Source of the DNA: CAJCIW01 sp963833965
Lineage (GTDB): Bacteria > Chlamydiota > Chlamydiia > Chlamydiales > Rhabdochlamydiaceae
DNA: 64,000 nucleotides
Direction: 5' to 3'
Assembly: GCA_963833965.1 (NCBI GenBank)
Contig: CAWHZZ010000001.1
Span: forward strand, 992,001-1,056,000
The position numbers were made by a program, and so were the translations under genes. Numbering within the stretch: position 1 is the first letter of the stretch; each line of letters begins with the position of its first letter. Positions 43,236 through 52,066 of the stretch are shown in pieces. The notes under the pieces were generated by a model. The model had not been told where the DNA came from, searched no databases, and was given only the letters and a program-made list of their open reading frames with translations.

Positions 43236-44285
43236 ATGGCAGTAACAACAACTCACTTCCTACCGCCCTTCTGGGAAGGGCCATTTGGCCATCCGGATAT
43301 CTCGCCAGTTGGCTTTCGATACTTAAACCTGTCCGATGCAGGCCAATTTTCCCTCGTTTCTAAAGCATGGAACGAAGCGATGGGAACTCCTAGCATATGG
43401 TTGACCCTGTCTGCGAAGAAGAAAATCCCCCACATTGAAGGGCGCATAAGCACGGCAAAGAAAGATTTGCGATATATGCTTTCACACACCATCAGCGCAA
43501 GGCAGATGGCCTGTTTCGGAAAATTTGTCGGTGAAGCGCCGACGATCAGCGCAACAGCATTCGATATGTTCAAAACTGCCATGGACCGCTATGAGCCCAG
43601 TAAAAAATTAAGCAACACGTTTGTGTTTGTTGTTGAGCCTCTAGCAATCTATAGAGACTACGACGAAGCCCTATTCAAAGAGCTCATTGCAAACGGAGAT
43701 TTTGATGCAACAGCTCCCGAGAATGAAAACCCGAAAGAAGACGGCCTGTGGATACCCTATTCGTTAAAGAACTTGAAAATCCTTGCCGAACATCCGCTCT
43801 TTAAGAAAGGAGAAGGGCCTGTTTTCAGAAATGCATTCCCCGAAATATTGAAACAGTGCAGCAGAATATCGAAAGCAGTGAAAGTCACCCTGATGCGTAA
43901 AAGAGTTCCCGAGGAAAGCCGAAACCTGACTTACTCGGATCAAAAAAACCGACTAAAAGAAAAAGGGCACGTCATCGTCTCTCTCTGCACTCGAGGATAC
44001 TATGATCTTTTGGAGATTTTGAATAAGGATAGTTGTCCGGATTTAGAAAAGCCACGATGGACATTTTCACGGACTTGCGATGAGATTGTAGTCGATAATA
44101 AAGAAAATCCAGTGACCATTGGGGGCTTCGCTCCGCGTGGGGGCTTCGCTCGGCGTGGGGGCTTCGCTCCGCGTACCGCCGCCGGCACTAGCGGTATCTA
44201 CATCGCAAGCTACTATAACCCCGCCACCGCCGGCACCGGCGCCGTCCCGGTGTTTCCTGAGGAAGTTCTGGCTATTGAACATTGA
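43236..44285 (+). CDS. F-box-domain protein, putative eukaryote-like effector (copy 2)
   Basis: 349 residues, collinear with copy 1. The F-box-like segment is at about residues 20-55 (FRYLNLSDAGQFSLVSKAWNEAMGTPSIWLTL); Cys of LVCK is Ser here. The middle VFVVEPLAIYRDYDEALFKELIANGDFD is identical to copy 1. The C-terminal part diverges: three tandem GGFAPR-type repeats encoded by an 18-bp unit (44121-44174) and a Gly/Ala/Thr-rich tail precede the conserved GAVPVFPEE end. The duplicated leader, gene and terminator show that a whole transcription unit was copied. Host ubiquitin interference is inferred from the F-box only. Confidence 0.7.
   Translation: MAVTTTHFLPPFWEGPFGHPDISPVGFRYLNLSDAGQFSLVSKAWNEAMGTPSIWLTLSAKKKIPHIEGRISTAKKDLRYMLSHTISARQMACFGKFVGEAPTISATAFDMFKTAMDRYEPSKKLSNTFVFVVEPLAIYRDYDEALFKELIANGDFDATAPENENPKEDGLWIPYSLKNLKILAEHPLFKKGEGPVFRNAFPEILKQCSRISKAVKVTLMRKRVPEESRNLTYSDQKNRLKEKGHVIVSLCTRGYYDLLEILNKDSCPDLEKPRWTFSRTCDEIVVDNKENPVTIGGFAPRGGFARRGGFAPRTAAGTSGIYIASYYNPATAGTGAVPVFPEEVLAIEH
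44121..44174 (+). repeat. Three tandem 18-bp coding repeats in F-box gene copy 2
   Basis: The unit GGGGGCTTCGCTCCGCGT occurs three times without gaps (44121-44138, 44139-44156, 44157-44174), with one C-to-G change in the middle copy. It encodes GGFAPR / GGFARR / GGFAPR in frame. Copy 1 of the gene lacks it. Confidence 0.9.
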
Positions 44286-44300
44286 GGTATTGGCCATTGG

Positions 44301-44325
44301 AAGATCGGGGAAGCCGATCTTTTCT
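44301..44325 (+). terminator. Terminator after F-box gene copy 2
   Basis: AAGATCGGG-GAA-GCCGATCTT followed by TTCTT. The stem is the same as that behind copy 1 except for one mismatched pair at the loop. Confidence 0.65.
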
Positions 44326-44444
44326 TCTGAGCGAGCTTGCGCGCGTTATTTAAAAATATCTTTTATTTTTTGCTGCAAAGAACTGCCTTTACTCTTTAGG
44401 TCTGAGGGGATATATTACTTGTTTATTTTATTCGGTTTTTGTTC

Positions 44445-45740
44445 ATGGAATATGCCGTCCCTAAAGGAACATTCGACATTATCCCTTTTGAACCAAATGA
44501 AGAAGACAAGTGGCGCGAATCGGGCCGTTGGCTCTATCTCGAAAAGGTGATGCGCGGCGCCGCGCAAGATTACGGGTATAAAGAAATCCGCACCCCGATC
44601 TTTGAGCGGACTGAGCTCTTTGTCCGCGGGGTTGGCGACAGCTCGGACATCGTCACAAAAGAAATGTACACCTTCATGGATCGCGGTGAGCGCTCGATGA
44701 CGTTGCGCCCGGAAGGGACTGCCCCGGTGATGCGCAGTTTCGTTGAAAACAAACTATACACTCATCCGGGCTTACATAAATATTACTATATCGGGCCGAT
44801 GTTCCGCTATGAAAGGCCGCAAGCGGGAAGATACCGTCAGCACCACCAGTTTGGCGCCGAGGCGGTCGGCGTTGGGACGCCGGAGCAGGACGCCGAGTTG
44901 GTCGATTTTGCATGTGAGATCTACCGAAGGCTCGGTCTGAAGAATTTAACGGTCCAAATCAACTCCGTTGGCGATGCGCCCTCGCGCGCTGCTTATAAAA
45001 AGGCTTTAACAAATTACTTAAAGCCATTTTTTCCCGAATTGTCTGCAGACAGCCAGGCTCGTTTCGAAAAAAACATTTTACGCATTTTAGATTCGAAAGA
45101 CGCAAAAGATCAGAAGATTCTGGAAAACGCCCCTATGCTGGGGAACTTTTTGACGGCGGATGCGAAAAGTCATTTCGAAAGAGTTTTGCGCTTATTGGAA
45201 GATTTAAAAATTGCATACGCTATCAATCAGAAATTGGTGCGCGGCCTTGACTACTATGTAAAGACGGTGTTCGAGGTGACGACCGAGGTCCTCGGCGCGC
45301 AAAATTCGATCGGCGGTGGCGGAAGGTTCGATGGTCTCACCGAGACGGTCGGCGGGCCCCATCTTCCTTCAGCTGGATTTGCGACGGGCATGGAAAGGGT
45401 ATTGCAGACCATGATCAAACAAAATGTATCATTTCCTGCGGCAGGGACTCCTTTCGTTTTTCTTGTTCCGATGGGGGAGGCGGCGATGCGCTTTGCGTTT
45501 GATCTCGTCACTCAATTGAGGCACGAAAAGATTCCCGCTGAGATCGACCTGAGCGGAAAAAAAGTTCAACATGGGCTGCAGCTCGCCAATCAACTTGGCG
45601 CCGAGCTTGCGCTGGTGATCGGGGAAGAGGAATTATCGTCCAAAAAAATAAAAATTAAACAGATGGCTACCCGGGAAACGATGGAATGTGCCCTCTCGGA
45701 GCTTCTTTCAAAAATTAAGGCATTATTTAATCATGTTTGA
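44445..45740 (+). CDS. hisS: Histidyl-tRNA synthetase
   Basis: Class II synthetase charging tRNA-His. 431 residues. Motif 1 region with RTPIFERTELF, motif 2 MTLRPEGTAPVMRSF near residue 85, the histidine loops VRGLDYYVKTVFEV near 268 and GGGRFDGL, and a C-terminal anticodon domain. ATG 44445 (MEYAVPKGTFDI) is preferred over a TTG two codons earlier. The stop overlaps the aspS start by 8 bp. The hisS-aspS pair is conserved in Chlamydiae. Confidence 0.96.
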   Translation: MEYAVPKGTFDIIPFEPNEEDKWRESGRWLYLEKVMRGAAQDYGYKEIRTPIFERTELFVRGVGDSSDIVTKEMYTFMDRGERSMTLRPEGTAPVMRSFVENKLYTHPGLHKYYYIGPMFRYERPQAGRYRQHHQFGAEAVGVGTPEQDAELVDFACEIYRRLGLKNLTVQINSVGDAPSRAAYKKALTNYLKPFFPELSADSQARFEKNILRILDSKDAKDQKILENAPMLGNFLTADAKSHFERVLRLLEDLKIAYAINQKLVRGLDYYVKTVFEVTTEVLGAQNSIGGGGRFDGLTETVGGPHLPSAGFATGMERVLQTMIKQNVSFPAAGTPFVFLVPMGEAAMRFAFDLVTQLRHEKIPAEIDLSGKKVQHGLQLANQLGAELALVIGEEELSSKKIKIKQMATRETMECALSELLSKIKALFNHV

Positions 45741-47523
45741 CTATCGGAGAACGCATACGTGCGGAGAATTGACGCGCGAGCATCTTAAAAAAACCGTGAC
45801 GCTTTCCGGCTGGGTGCATCGTCGGCGCGACCACGGTGGGCTGATTTTCATCGATCTTCGCGACCGCTACGGGCTGACGCAACTCATTTTTGACCCGGCG
45901 GTGATTTCCAAGGCAATGTTTGAGCAGGCCTCGCGACTGCGCAGCGAGTGGGTCATTTCGATCAAAGGGAGCGTGATCCCCCGCGCCGAAGGGATGACCA
46001 ATCCGAAATTGTCGACCGGAGAAATTGAGATCCAAATCGTCGAATTTGAAATTCTCTCCAGCGCAAAAACTCCCCCCTTTTCAATTTGCGATGAAGAGAG
46101 CGATGTCAATGAAGAGCTCCGCTTGAAATACCGCTATCTAGATATCCGTCGGGGCGATATCGCTAAAAAATTGCAGGTCCGCCACCAGGCGATGCTCTCG
46201 ACTCGCAATTACATGAACAAACATGGATTTCTCGAGATCACTACCCCCATTTTGGCGAAATCGACGCCGGAGGGCGCGCGCGACTATCTTGTCCCATCGC
46301 GTGTTTATCCTGGAAATTTTTACGCGCTACCTCAATCTCCTCAAATTTTCAAACAGCTGCTCATGGTCGCAGGGATGGACCGTTATTTTCAGATCGCCTC
46401 CTGCTTCAGAGATGAAGACTTGCGGGCTGACAGGCAGCCTGAATTTACTCAGATCGACTTAGAAATGAGCTTCGGGACCCCGAGCGATTTGATGCATCTT
46501 TTGGAAGGGCTTGTCGCTGCGATTTTTAAAGAGTGCAATGGCGTGGAGATATCTTCAAAATTTCCGCATATGAAATACCGCGACTGCTTTGAAAATTACG
46601 GCACAGACCGTCCCGACCTTCGCTTCGGGATGCCGCTTGTCCGGATCGACGACATTGCCAAAGAGAGCACTTTCGGGGTGTTCTTAGAGCAGCTCGCCGC
46701 CGGCGGGGTCATCAAAGCGATTTGTGTCAAGGGAGGCGCTGACGTTTCCAGAAAAGAGATTGATGCCTACACACAGTTCATTGGGAAATTCGGAGTCGCA
46801 GGGCTTGCTTGGATGAAGAACAGCGCCGAGGGCTTGACCTCGAGCATCGTGAAATTTTTCTCCGAAGAGCTTCAGGAGAAACTCAAAAAACGTTTGGAGG
46901 TCGGTCCGAGCGACCTGATTTTATTTGCCGCCGCTGCTGAAGACAGAGTCAATCAAGGACTCGATCATCTAAGGAGAAAGATCGCGCGAGATCGGAACTT
47001 GATCGATCCTGAGGCGTTAAATTTTTTGTGGGTGACCGATTTCCCTCTCTTGCGCTGGAACGCAGAGGAAAATCGTTTGGAGAGCGAGCACCATCCTTTT
47101 ACCTCTCCAAACTTTGAAGATATTCCTCTCCTGGACAAAGAACCCTTAAAAGTTCGCGCCTTGGCGTATGACCTCGTTCTCAACGGCTATGAAATTGGCG
47201 GGGGGTCTCAACGCATTCATAGCAGCGAACTGCAGGAAAAAATCTTTCGGGCGCTGAAATTAACTCAAGAAGAGATTAGAGATAAATTCGGCTTTTTTGT
47301 CGAAGCCCTGCAGTACGGGACCCCTCCCCATTTAGGCTTGGCCTTCGGATTGGACAGGATCGTCATGGTCCTGAGCAAAACGGAGAACATCCGCGACGTC
47401 ATCGCCTTTCCAAAGACGCAAAAGGCAAGCGATCTGATGATGCAATGTCCTTCGATGGTCCCCGACAAACAGCTCGACGAGCTAAAAATCAGCGCTGAGC
47501 CTGTAGAAATTCATTGGATTTAA
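45733..47523 (+). CDS. aspS: Aspartyl-tRNA synthetase
   Basis: Class II synthetase charging tRNA-Asp (and possibly tRNA-Asn). 596 residues, bacterial type: N-terminal OB-fold (GWVHRRRDHGGLIFIDLRD), motif 2 FRDEDLRADRQPEFTQID near residue 228, the bacterial GAD insertion at about 290-420, and motif 3 GLAFGLDRIVM near 535. ATG 45733 overlaps the end of hisS by 8 bp, showing coupling; the open frame further upstream is not coding. mip follows after 46 bp. Confidence 0.97.
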   Translation: MFDYRRTHTCGELTREHLKKTVTLSGWVHRRRDHGGLIFIDLRDRYGLTQLIFDPAVISKAMFEQASRLRSEWVISIKGSVIPRAEGMTNPKLSTGEIEIQIVEFEILSSAKTPPFSICDEESDVNEELRLKYRYLDIRRGDIAKKLQVRHQAMLSTRNYMNKHGFLEITTPILAKSTPEGARDYLVPSRVYPGNFYALPQSPQIFKQLLMVAGMDRYFQIASCFRDEDLRADRQPEFTQIDLEMSFGTPSDLMHLLEGLVAAIFKECNGVEISSKFPHMKYRDCFENYGTDRPDLRFGMPLVRIDDIAKESTFGVFLEQLAAGGVIKAICVKGGADVSRKEIDAYTQFIGKFGVAGLAWMKNSAEGLTSSIVKFFSEELQEKLKKRLEVGPSDLILFAAAAEDRVNQGLDHLRRKIARDRNLIDPEALNFLWVTDFPLLRWNAEENRLESEHHPFTSPNFEDIPLLDKEPLKVRALAYDLVLNGYEIGGGSQRIHSSELQEKIFRALKLTQEEIRDKFGFFVEALQYGTPPHLGLAFGLDRIVMVLSKTENIRDVIAFPKTQKASDLMMQCPSMVPDKQLDELKISAEPVEIHWI

Positions 47524-47569
47524 AACACGAAAAAAGCTAATTTTAACGTAGAATTTACTGAGAGAAACC

Positions 47570-48343
47570 ATGAAAAAGCATTTGAGAACTCTTTCTTTCC
47601 TTAGCCTCTTCGCTATTTCTTCGCTATTCGCTGAAGAAAAACCAGCACCGCAAAACAACGCAGTCCAACCTGCAGCCCAACCCGCAGCCCAGTCCGTTGA
47701 AATTGCCCGGATTTCAGAAGCTTTTGGCCACGTGATCGGTAAAAATCTGGAAAATATCGGAGTCCAATTCGATATGAAGCAGGTCATCAAAGGATTGCAA
47801 GATGCCATGGCGGGCAAAGAATCTCCAATGTCCGAGGTAGAATGCATCCAGGCCATAGCGTCTGTCCAAGAGACAGTTTTCAAAGAGCAGTGCAACGAAA
47901 ATCTCAAGAAGGCTGAAAAATTTCTCTCGGATAATCGCAAGTCCGATGGCATCGTGACTTTAGAAGAGGGAAAAGTCCAGTACCGCATCAATGAAAAAGG
48001 CAGCGGCGCTGAAATCGAGTCGCACTTTTCTCCACTGATCCGCTACACAGGCAAATATCTCGATGGGTCTGTTTTTGGAGCTTCTAAGGAAGAGGAGACA
48101 ATTTCTTTAGACGAGATCATTCCTGGTTTGAAGGCGGGGCTTATCGGCATGCGAGAAGGGGAAAAACGCACCGTCTACATTCATCCAGATATGGCATACG
48201 GGACAAATGGCTATCTTCCTCCGAACTCTTTGCTCACATTCGACATCGAAATTGTGAAAGCCAACGCTCCCATCACCGAATCTTCTGATGATCCTGCTGC
48301 ACTGAAAAACGAAATCGCCGAGATTAAAACTGATATTAGATGA
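47570..48343 (+). CDS. mip: Mip-like FKBP-type peptidyl-prolyl isomerase
   Basis: Exported isomerase related to the macrophage infectivity potentiator of Legionella and Chlamydia. 257 residues: signal peptide ending near residue 22 (SLFA), an Ala/Pro/Gln-rich linker, an N-terminal helical dimerisation domain (EAFGHVIGKNLENIGVQFDMKQVIKGL), and an FKBP domain at about 150-232 with YTGKYLDGSVFGAS, PGLKAGLIGMREGEKRTVYIHPDMAYG and PPNSLLTFDIEIV. No lipobox cysteine is seen, unlike some chlamydial Mip proteins. It follows aspS and ends in a terminator. Confidence 0.93.
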   Translation: MKKHLRTLSFLSLFAISSLFAEEKPAPQNNAVQPAAQPAAQSVEIARISEAFGHVIGKNLENIGVQFDMKQVIKGLQDAMAGKESPMSEVECIQAIASVQETVFKEQCNENLKKAEKFLSDNRKSDGIVTLEEGKVQYRINEKGSGAEIESHFSPLIRYTGKYLDGSVFGASKEEETISLDEIIPGLKAGLIGMREGEKRTVYIHPDMAYGTNGYLPPNSLLTFDIEIVKANAPITESSDDPAALKNEIAEIKTDIR

Positions 48344-48365
48344 GAGGGTTAAAACCCTCTCTTTT
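48342..48365 (+). terminator. Rho-independent terminator of hisS-aspS-mip
   Basis: GAGAGGGTT (48342-48350) pairs with AACCCTCTC (48353-48361), then TTTT. It overlaps the last bases of the mip stop codon. Confidence 0.75.
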
Positions 48366-48439
48366 CATTTCCATTGCTTAAATTATCTATTATTGTTTCC
48401 ATGATAATTTGAGTGGCATGGAGCTGTAGGGCTTTCCCT

Positions 48440-50593
48440 ATGCGTCTATTTAAAATATCTCTGACATGGCAAATGGCGATCGCCACGGTCTTAGGGATCC
48501 TCTTTGGCCTTTTTTTCGGCGACCTTTGCGAAGTTTTCGCGCCTTATTCCGCGGCTTACATCATGGTTCTGAAGGTCACCGCCGTTCCCTATTTGATCGG
48601 GGCGATCATCCACGGCATTGGGCAGCTCAGCGCTTATCAAGCTAAACAGATATTGAAACGAGGAATTGCCTTCATTAGCCTGGCTTGGCTGATCAACATT
48701 CTCATGATCTACGCCATCGCCTATCTTTTCCCCCATCCCAAATCGACGCAGCTTGGGGGGTATGTCTCTGGCGATGTCCCTCAACTGAACTTTGCTGAAC
48801 TTCTCATTCCGGAAAACATTTTTTACGCTTTGACGAACAACATCATTCCCGCGATCGTCATTTTTTCATTACTCGTCGGCATCGCGCTGATGTTCCTTAA
48901 AGAAAAAGAAGTGATGATGAAGGGCTTAGAAAATCTTGTCGAGGCGCTGACGCGGATCACGGCATGGATCGCCCGGATCACACCTTTGGGAACCTTCCTT
49001 ATTATCGCTAATCAAGTGGGGACGATCCAATTTTCTACCGTAAAACAAGTGAGCACCTATCTTATTCTTTATATTCTTGTGATCTGCACCATTGTTTTCT
49101 GGATTTTCCCGCGCTTGATCCAAATGTTGACGCACATTCCCTCGTATAAATGGCTCCAGCAGCTTTTCCCCATCCTGCTTCTCGCTTATACGACAAATGT
49201 CGTCATTGTCTGCTTGCCGTACATCATCGAACTTCTGAAAAAAGAGACTCAAATCTTAGATCCCAATGATACAAGGGCCCAAAATCAGATTCAGGGTACG
49301 GTCTCGGTGGTTTTCAATTTGCCTTTGGGGTCCCTTTTCATCACCGTTTTCGTCTTTTTTATTTCCATTTTTTATAACGTTCCATTGCAGCTGGCAGCCC
49401 AGTTTAAGCTTTTTATCACAACTTTTCTCACGAGTTTAGGCGCTGTCGGACTTGGATCGTGGATCAATACGCTGACGTTCATTCTCGACTCGCTGGGCCT
49501 CCCTGTGGAAGCGATCAATCTGTATCTGGCGACCCTTCCATTCACTGCTGGCTTTCAGTCGATGCTTTCCGTGATGGAAATCGCTTCGCTCTCTCTTTTA
49601 GTCACCCTTTCATGTCGAAATATGATCGAGTTTAATTGGGGAAGAGTCCTCAAAAATGGATTATTTACTTGCATCCCTATTCTTTTGGTTCTTATGGCGA
49701 TTAAGGCGTTCAACCCTTTGCCGGAAATTAAAAATGAAATCAAAAGCATTTATGAATTAAACATCACTTCGACCATTCCGGTAAAAATTTATAAAAATCT
49801 TCCCGAGCCGATCTCTTCGCGCGAAGATCCTTTTGAGCGCATTCTTGCCTCTAAAACAATCCGAGTCGGATACAACCCGAATTGCGCGCCTTTTTGTTTT
49901 CCTAATGCCGATGAGAATGTTGTCGGTTACGACATGGCGTTTGCCTACGAATTGGCCTATGATCTCGGTTGCCAACTGGATTTAGTTCCGATGAGTTACG
50001 ACAAACTCGGCGAAGAACTGGACGACAATTATTATGACATCGCCATGTCAGCCGTCACCATCAACGAGCCTCGTTTGATTGAGATGGCGTTCACGGAGCC
50101 GTATATTGCGCCGCGCTACGTTCTCGTCGTTCAGGAGAAATTGCGTAAACAGTACTCGAGCATCGATAAAGTCACTGAGAATAAAAAAATTAAAATTGCC
50201 GTTCGCAAAGGGTCTTCTTTTGAATCGGCGGTCAAAGAGGTGTTTCCGACAAAAGAGGTGATCTATCTCGATAGCTATGATCAATTTCCACAGTGCGATC
50301 CCCATGTCGCCCTCCTGTGGGAAGAAACTGAGGCGATCGCCTGGTCGCTTTGCCATCGGCATTACCGGGTGATCTTTTTTCCAACACCGCTAGGATTTGA
50401 CACGTTGGCTTATGCTATCCGCAACGACAATCAGCGATTTCTGCACTATCTCAATCAATGGCTCGAACTGAAAAAGGCGGAAGGGTTTACTGAGAAACAA
50501 TACGATTTGTGGATCAAAGGCAAGACGGAAATTGTCGCGCCTGCAGAACACCGCTGGTCGATCATCCGCAATGTTCTGCATTGGGCAGAATAA
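48440..50593 (+). CDS. Dicarboxylate/amino acid:cation symporter fused to a periplasmic substrate-binding domain
   Basis: 717 residues. Residues 1 to about 420 are a DAACS/SDF (GltP/DctA-like) symporter: NNIIPAIVIFSLLVGIAL, ARITPLGTFLIIANQVG, and a re-entrant region with VFNLPLGSLFITVFVFF. After a last span and a linker, residues about 455-700 are a type-3 solute-binding domain (ILASKTIRVGYNPNCAPFCF, VVGYDMAFAYELAYDLGC, DIAMSAVTI, FTEPYIAPRYVLVV) as found in polar amino-acid ABC systems. A tethered binding protein could deliver substrate to the symporter. Substrate is probably glutamate/aspartate or another polar amino acid. ATG 48440 preferred; a GTG at 48413 is in frame. Confidence 0.85.
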   Translation: MRLFKISLTWQMAIATVLGILFGLFFGDLCEVFAPYSAAYIMVLKVTAVPYLIGAIIHGIGQLSAYQAKQILKRGIAFISLAWLINILMIYAIAYLFPHPKSTQLGGYVSGDVPQLNFAELLIPENIFYALTNNIIPAIVIFSLLVGIALMFLKEKEVMMKGLENLVEALTRITAWIARITPLGTFLIIANQVGTIQFSTVKQVSTYLILYILVICTIVFWIFPRLIQMLTHIPSYKWLQQLFPILLLAYTTNVVIVCLPYIIELLKKETQILDPNDTRAQNQIQGTVSVVFNLPLGSLFITVFVFFISIFYNVPLQLAAQFKLFITTFLTSLGAVGLGSWINTLTFILDSLGLPVEAINLYLATLPFTAGFQSMLSVMEIASLSLLVTLSCRNMIEFNWGRVLKNGLFTCIPILLVLMAIKAFNPLPEIKNEIKSIYELNITSTIPVKIYKNLPEPISSREDPFERILASKTIRVGYNPNCAPFCFPNADENVVGYDMAFAYELAYDLGCQLDLVPMSYDKLGEELDDNYYDIAMSAVTINEPRLIEMAFTEPYIAPRYVLVVQEKLRKQYSSIDKVTENKKIKIAVRKGSSFESAVKEVFPTKEVIYLDSYDQFPQCDPHVALLWEETEAIAWSLCHRHYRVIFFPTPLGFDTLAYAIRNDNQRFLHYLNQWLELKKAEGFTEKQYDLWIKGKTEIVAPAEHRWSIIRNVLHWAE

Positions 50594-50602
50594 AGTATTT
50601 TT

Positions 50603-50929
50603 TTACTTCGCGCCTTCGATGAAATTCTTCACCGTGGCGGCATCGCGTAATCCCACAAGGCGGCCAACTTCCTTTCCCTCTTTATAGAGAATCAATGTCG
50701 GAATCGAGGTCACTTGGAATTCGGATGCGATTTTTTGTGCTTTATCGATGTCCAATTTTCCAATGGTGGCCTTCCCTTTCACGTCTTTAGCCACTTTTTC
50801 AAGGACAGGAGTCATCATCCGGCATGGGCCGCACCAATCGGCATAGAAGTCCACCAAAACCACTCCATGCTGGATCTCTTTGGCAAAAGTGTCTTCAACT
50901 AATAATTTAATGTCCTCGTGCTGCGCCAT
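50603..50929 (-). CDS. trxA: Thioredoxin
   Basis: Cytosolic disulfide reductase, 108 residues, the standard thioredoxin length. The active site WCGPC lies near residue 32 in FYADWCGPCRMM, and the cis-proline motif SIPTLILYKEG near 75. The C-terminal helix ends VKNFIEGAK. An AGGAGG-like site lies upstream of ATG 50929. It is convergent with the symporter fusion gene and divergent from metN. trxA close to mip-aspS-hisS is conserved in Chlamydia. Confidence 0.96.
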   Translation of the reverse strand: MAQHEDIKLLVEDTFAKEIQHGVVLVDFYADWCGPCRMMTPVLEKVAKDVKGKATIGKLDIDKAQKIASEFQVTSIPTLILYKEGKEVGRLVGLRDAATVKNFIEGAK

Positions 50930-50983
50930 GCTTTCCTCCTAAAATTGTAAAAATAATGGTAACTTTTAGATGGTTTTTTGAAA

Positions 50984-51002
50984 AGAGTTATGATATAACT
51001 CT
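50984..51002. promoter_or_regulatory. Perfect 8-bp inverted repeat in the metN upstream region (operator candidate)
   Basis: AGAGTTAT-GAT-ATAACTCT lies 36-54 bp before the metN start, just behind a TTGAAA element (50978-50983). Its symmetric, AT-rich form and position suggest a repressor site controlling methionine uptake. It is not the MetJ box consensus. It might also affect the divergent trxA. Confidence 0.5.
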
Positions 51003-51037
51003 CTATAAACAGTAATATTCAGTTCCGCGCCTATTCC

Positions 51038-52066
51038 ATGTCCCACGCCATTTTTGAAATTCAATCTCTTTCCAAAAAATTTCGACATGAAAAGAAGTCT
51101 GTCATTGCCCTAGATGAAATTTCTTTGACGATTGAGCCGAGGGATATCTTGGGGATCATCGGCCTGAGCGGCGCTGGGAAATCGACATTGATCCGCAGCC
51201 TCTCGCGGCTCATCCTCCCCTCTTCGGGAAAGGTCTTATTTCACGGGAAAGATCTCGCGAGTTTCGATAAATGGGACCTCCGCCGTTTTCGTCAGAAAAC
51301 AGGGATGATCTTTCAAAACTTTAATTTGCTCAACTCCCGGACGGCAGCGGGCAATATCGCTTATCCGTTAGAAATTGCGCACGTTGCCGCCACCGAAAGG
51401 GAAAAACGGGTCGACGAGCTGCTTAAACTTGTGGGCCTCGAAGAGAAGAAACTTCACTATCCATCCCAGCTCAGCGGCGGAGAAAAACAGAGGGTGGGGA
51501 TCGCGAGAGCCCTTGCCAATCATCCGGAAGTGCTGCTTTGCGATGAAGCGACCTCAGCCCTCGACCCCAAAACAACTAAAGAAATATTAAATCTCTTAAA
51601 AAGCGCTAATAAAAAATTGGGTGTTACTATTATTTTAATTACGCATCAAATGGAAGTAATTAAGCAAATTTGCAATAAAGTCGCTGTGATCGAACATGGA
51701 AAAATCGTTGAGGAGGGAATTGTCACCGAAGTCTTTTCTGATCCTCAGCATCAGACGACTAAACAATTTCTTCAAAAATCGACCCACGAAATTCCCGAGG
51801 AATTTTTCAGGGACATTTCCGATGAGCGAAAATTGCTCCGGCTCACCTTTAAAGGCAAGGCTTCCGGCGAGCCAATCATTTCCGAGTTGGTGAGGAGATT
51901 TGACGTGAACGCGAATATTCTATTGGGATGGATCGATCGTCTACAGACATTGACTTTGGGGATTTTGATCATTGAGCTCACTGGAACACCGGACGGAATA
52001 AAAAATGCCTTAAAGTACCTTTCCGACTGTCACATCTCCTATGAGGAGGTTGTGCGTGGCAGCTAA
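51038..52066 (+). CDS. metN: Methionine ABC transporter, ATP-binding protein
   Basis: ATPase of the MetNIQ importer for methionine. 342 residues: Walker A GLSGAGKST near residue 44, Q-loop MIFQNFNL, signature LSGGEKQRVGIARAL, Walker B VLLCDEATSALDP, switch histidine ITHQM, and a C-terminal NIL/ACT-like domain (about 265-340) that in MetN senses methionine and inhibits transport. The metI start overlaps the end by 11 bp. Because Chlamydiae make little or no methionine, this importer fits a host-dependent lifestyle. Confidence 0.93.
   Translation: MSHAIFEIQSLSKKFRHEKKSVIALDEISLTIEPRDILGIIGLSGAGKSTLIRSLSRLILPSSGKVLFHGKDLASFDKWDLRRFRQKTGMIFQNFNLLNSRTAAGNIAYPLEIAHVAATEREKRVDELLKLVGLEEKKLHYPSQLSGGEKQRVGIARALANHPEVLLCDEATSALDPKTTKEILNLLKSANKKLGVTIILITHQMEVIKQICNKVAVIEHGKIVEEGIVTEVFSDPQHQTTKQFLQKSTHEIPEEFFRDISDERKLLRLTFKGKASGEPIISELVRRFDVNANILLGWIDRLQTLTLGILIIELTGTPDGIKNALKYLSDCHISYEEVVRGS

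Noticed and set aside
44121..44174. Tandem repeat considered as a CRISPR array
   Set aside because: Units are contiguous without spacers and are translated in frame within the F-box gene.
50930..51037. SAM riboswitch ahead of metN
   Set aside because: The leader is under 60 nt and shows only a simple dyad, with no room for a SAM-box fold.
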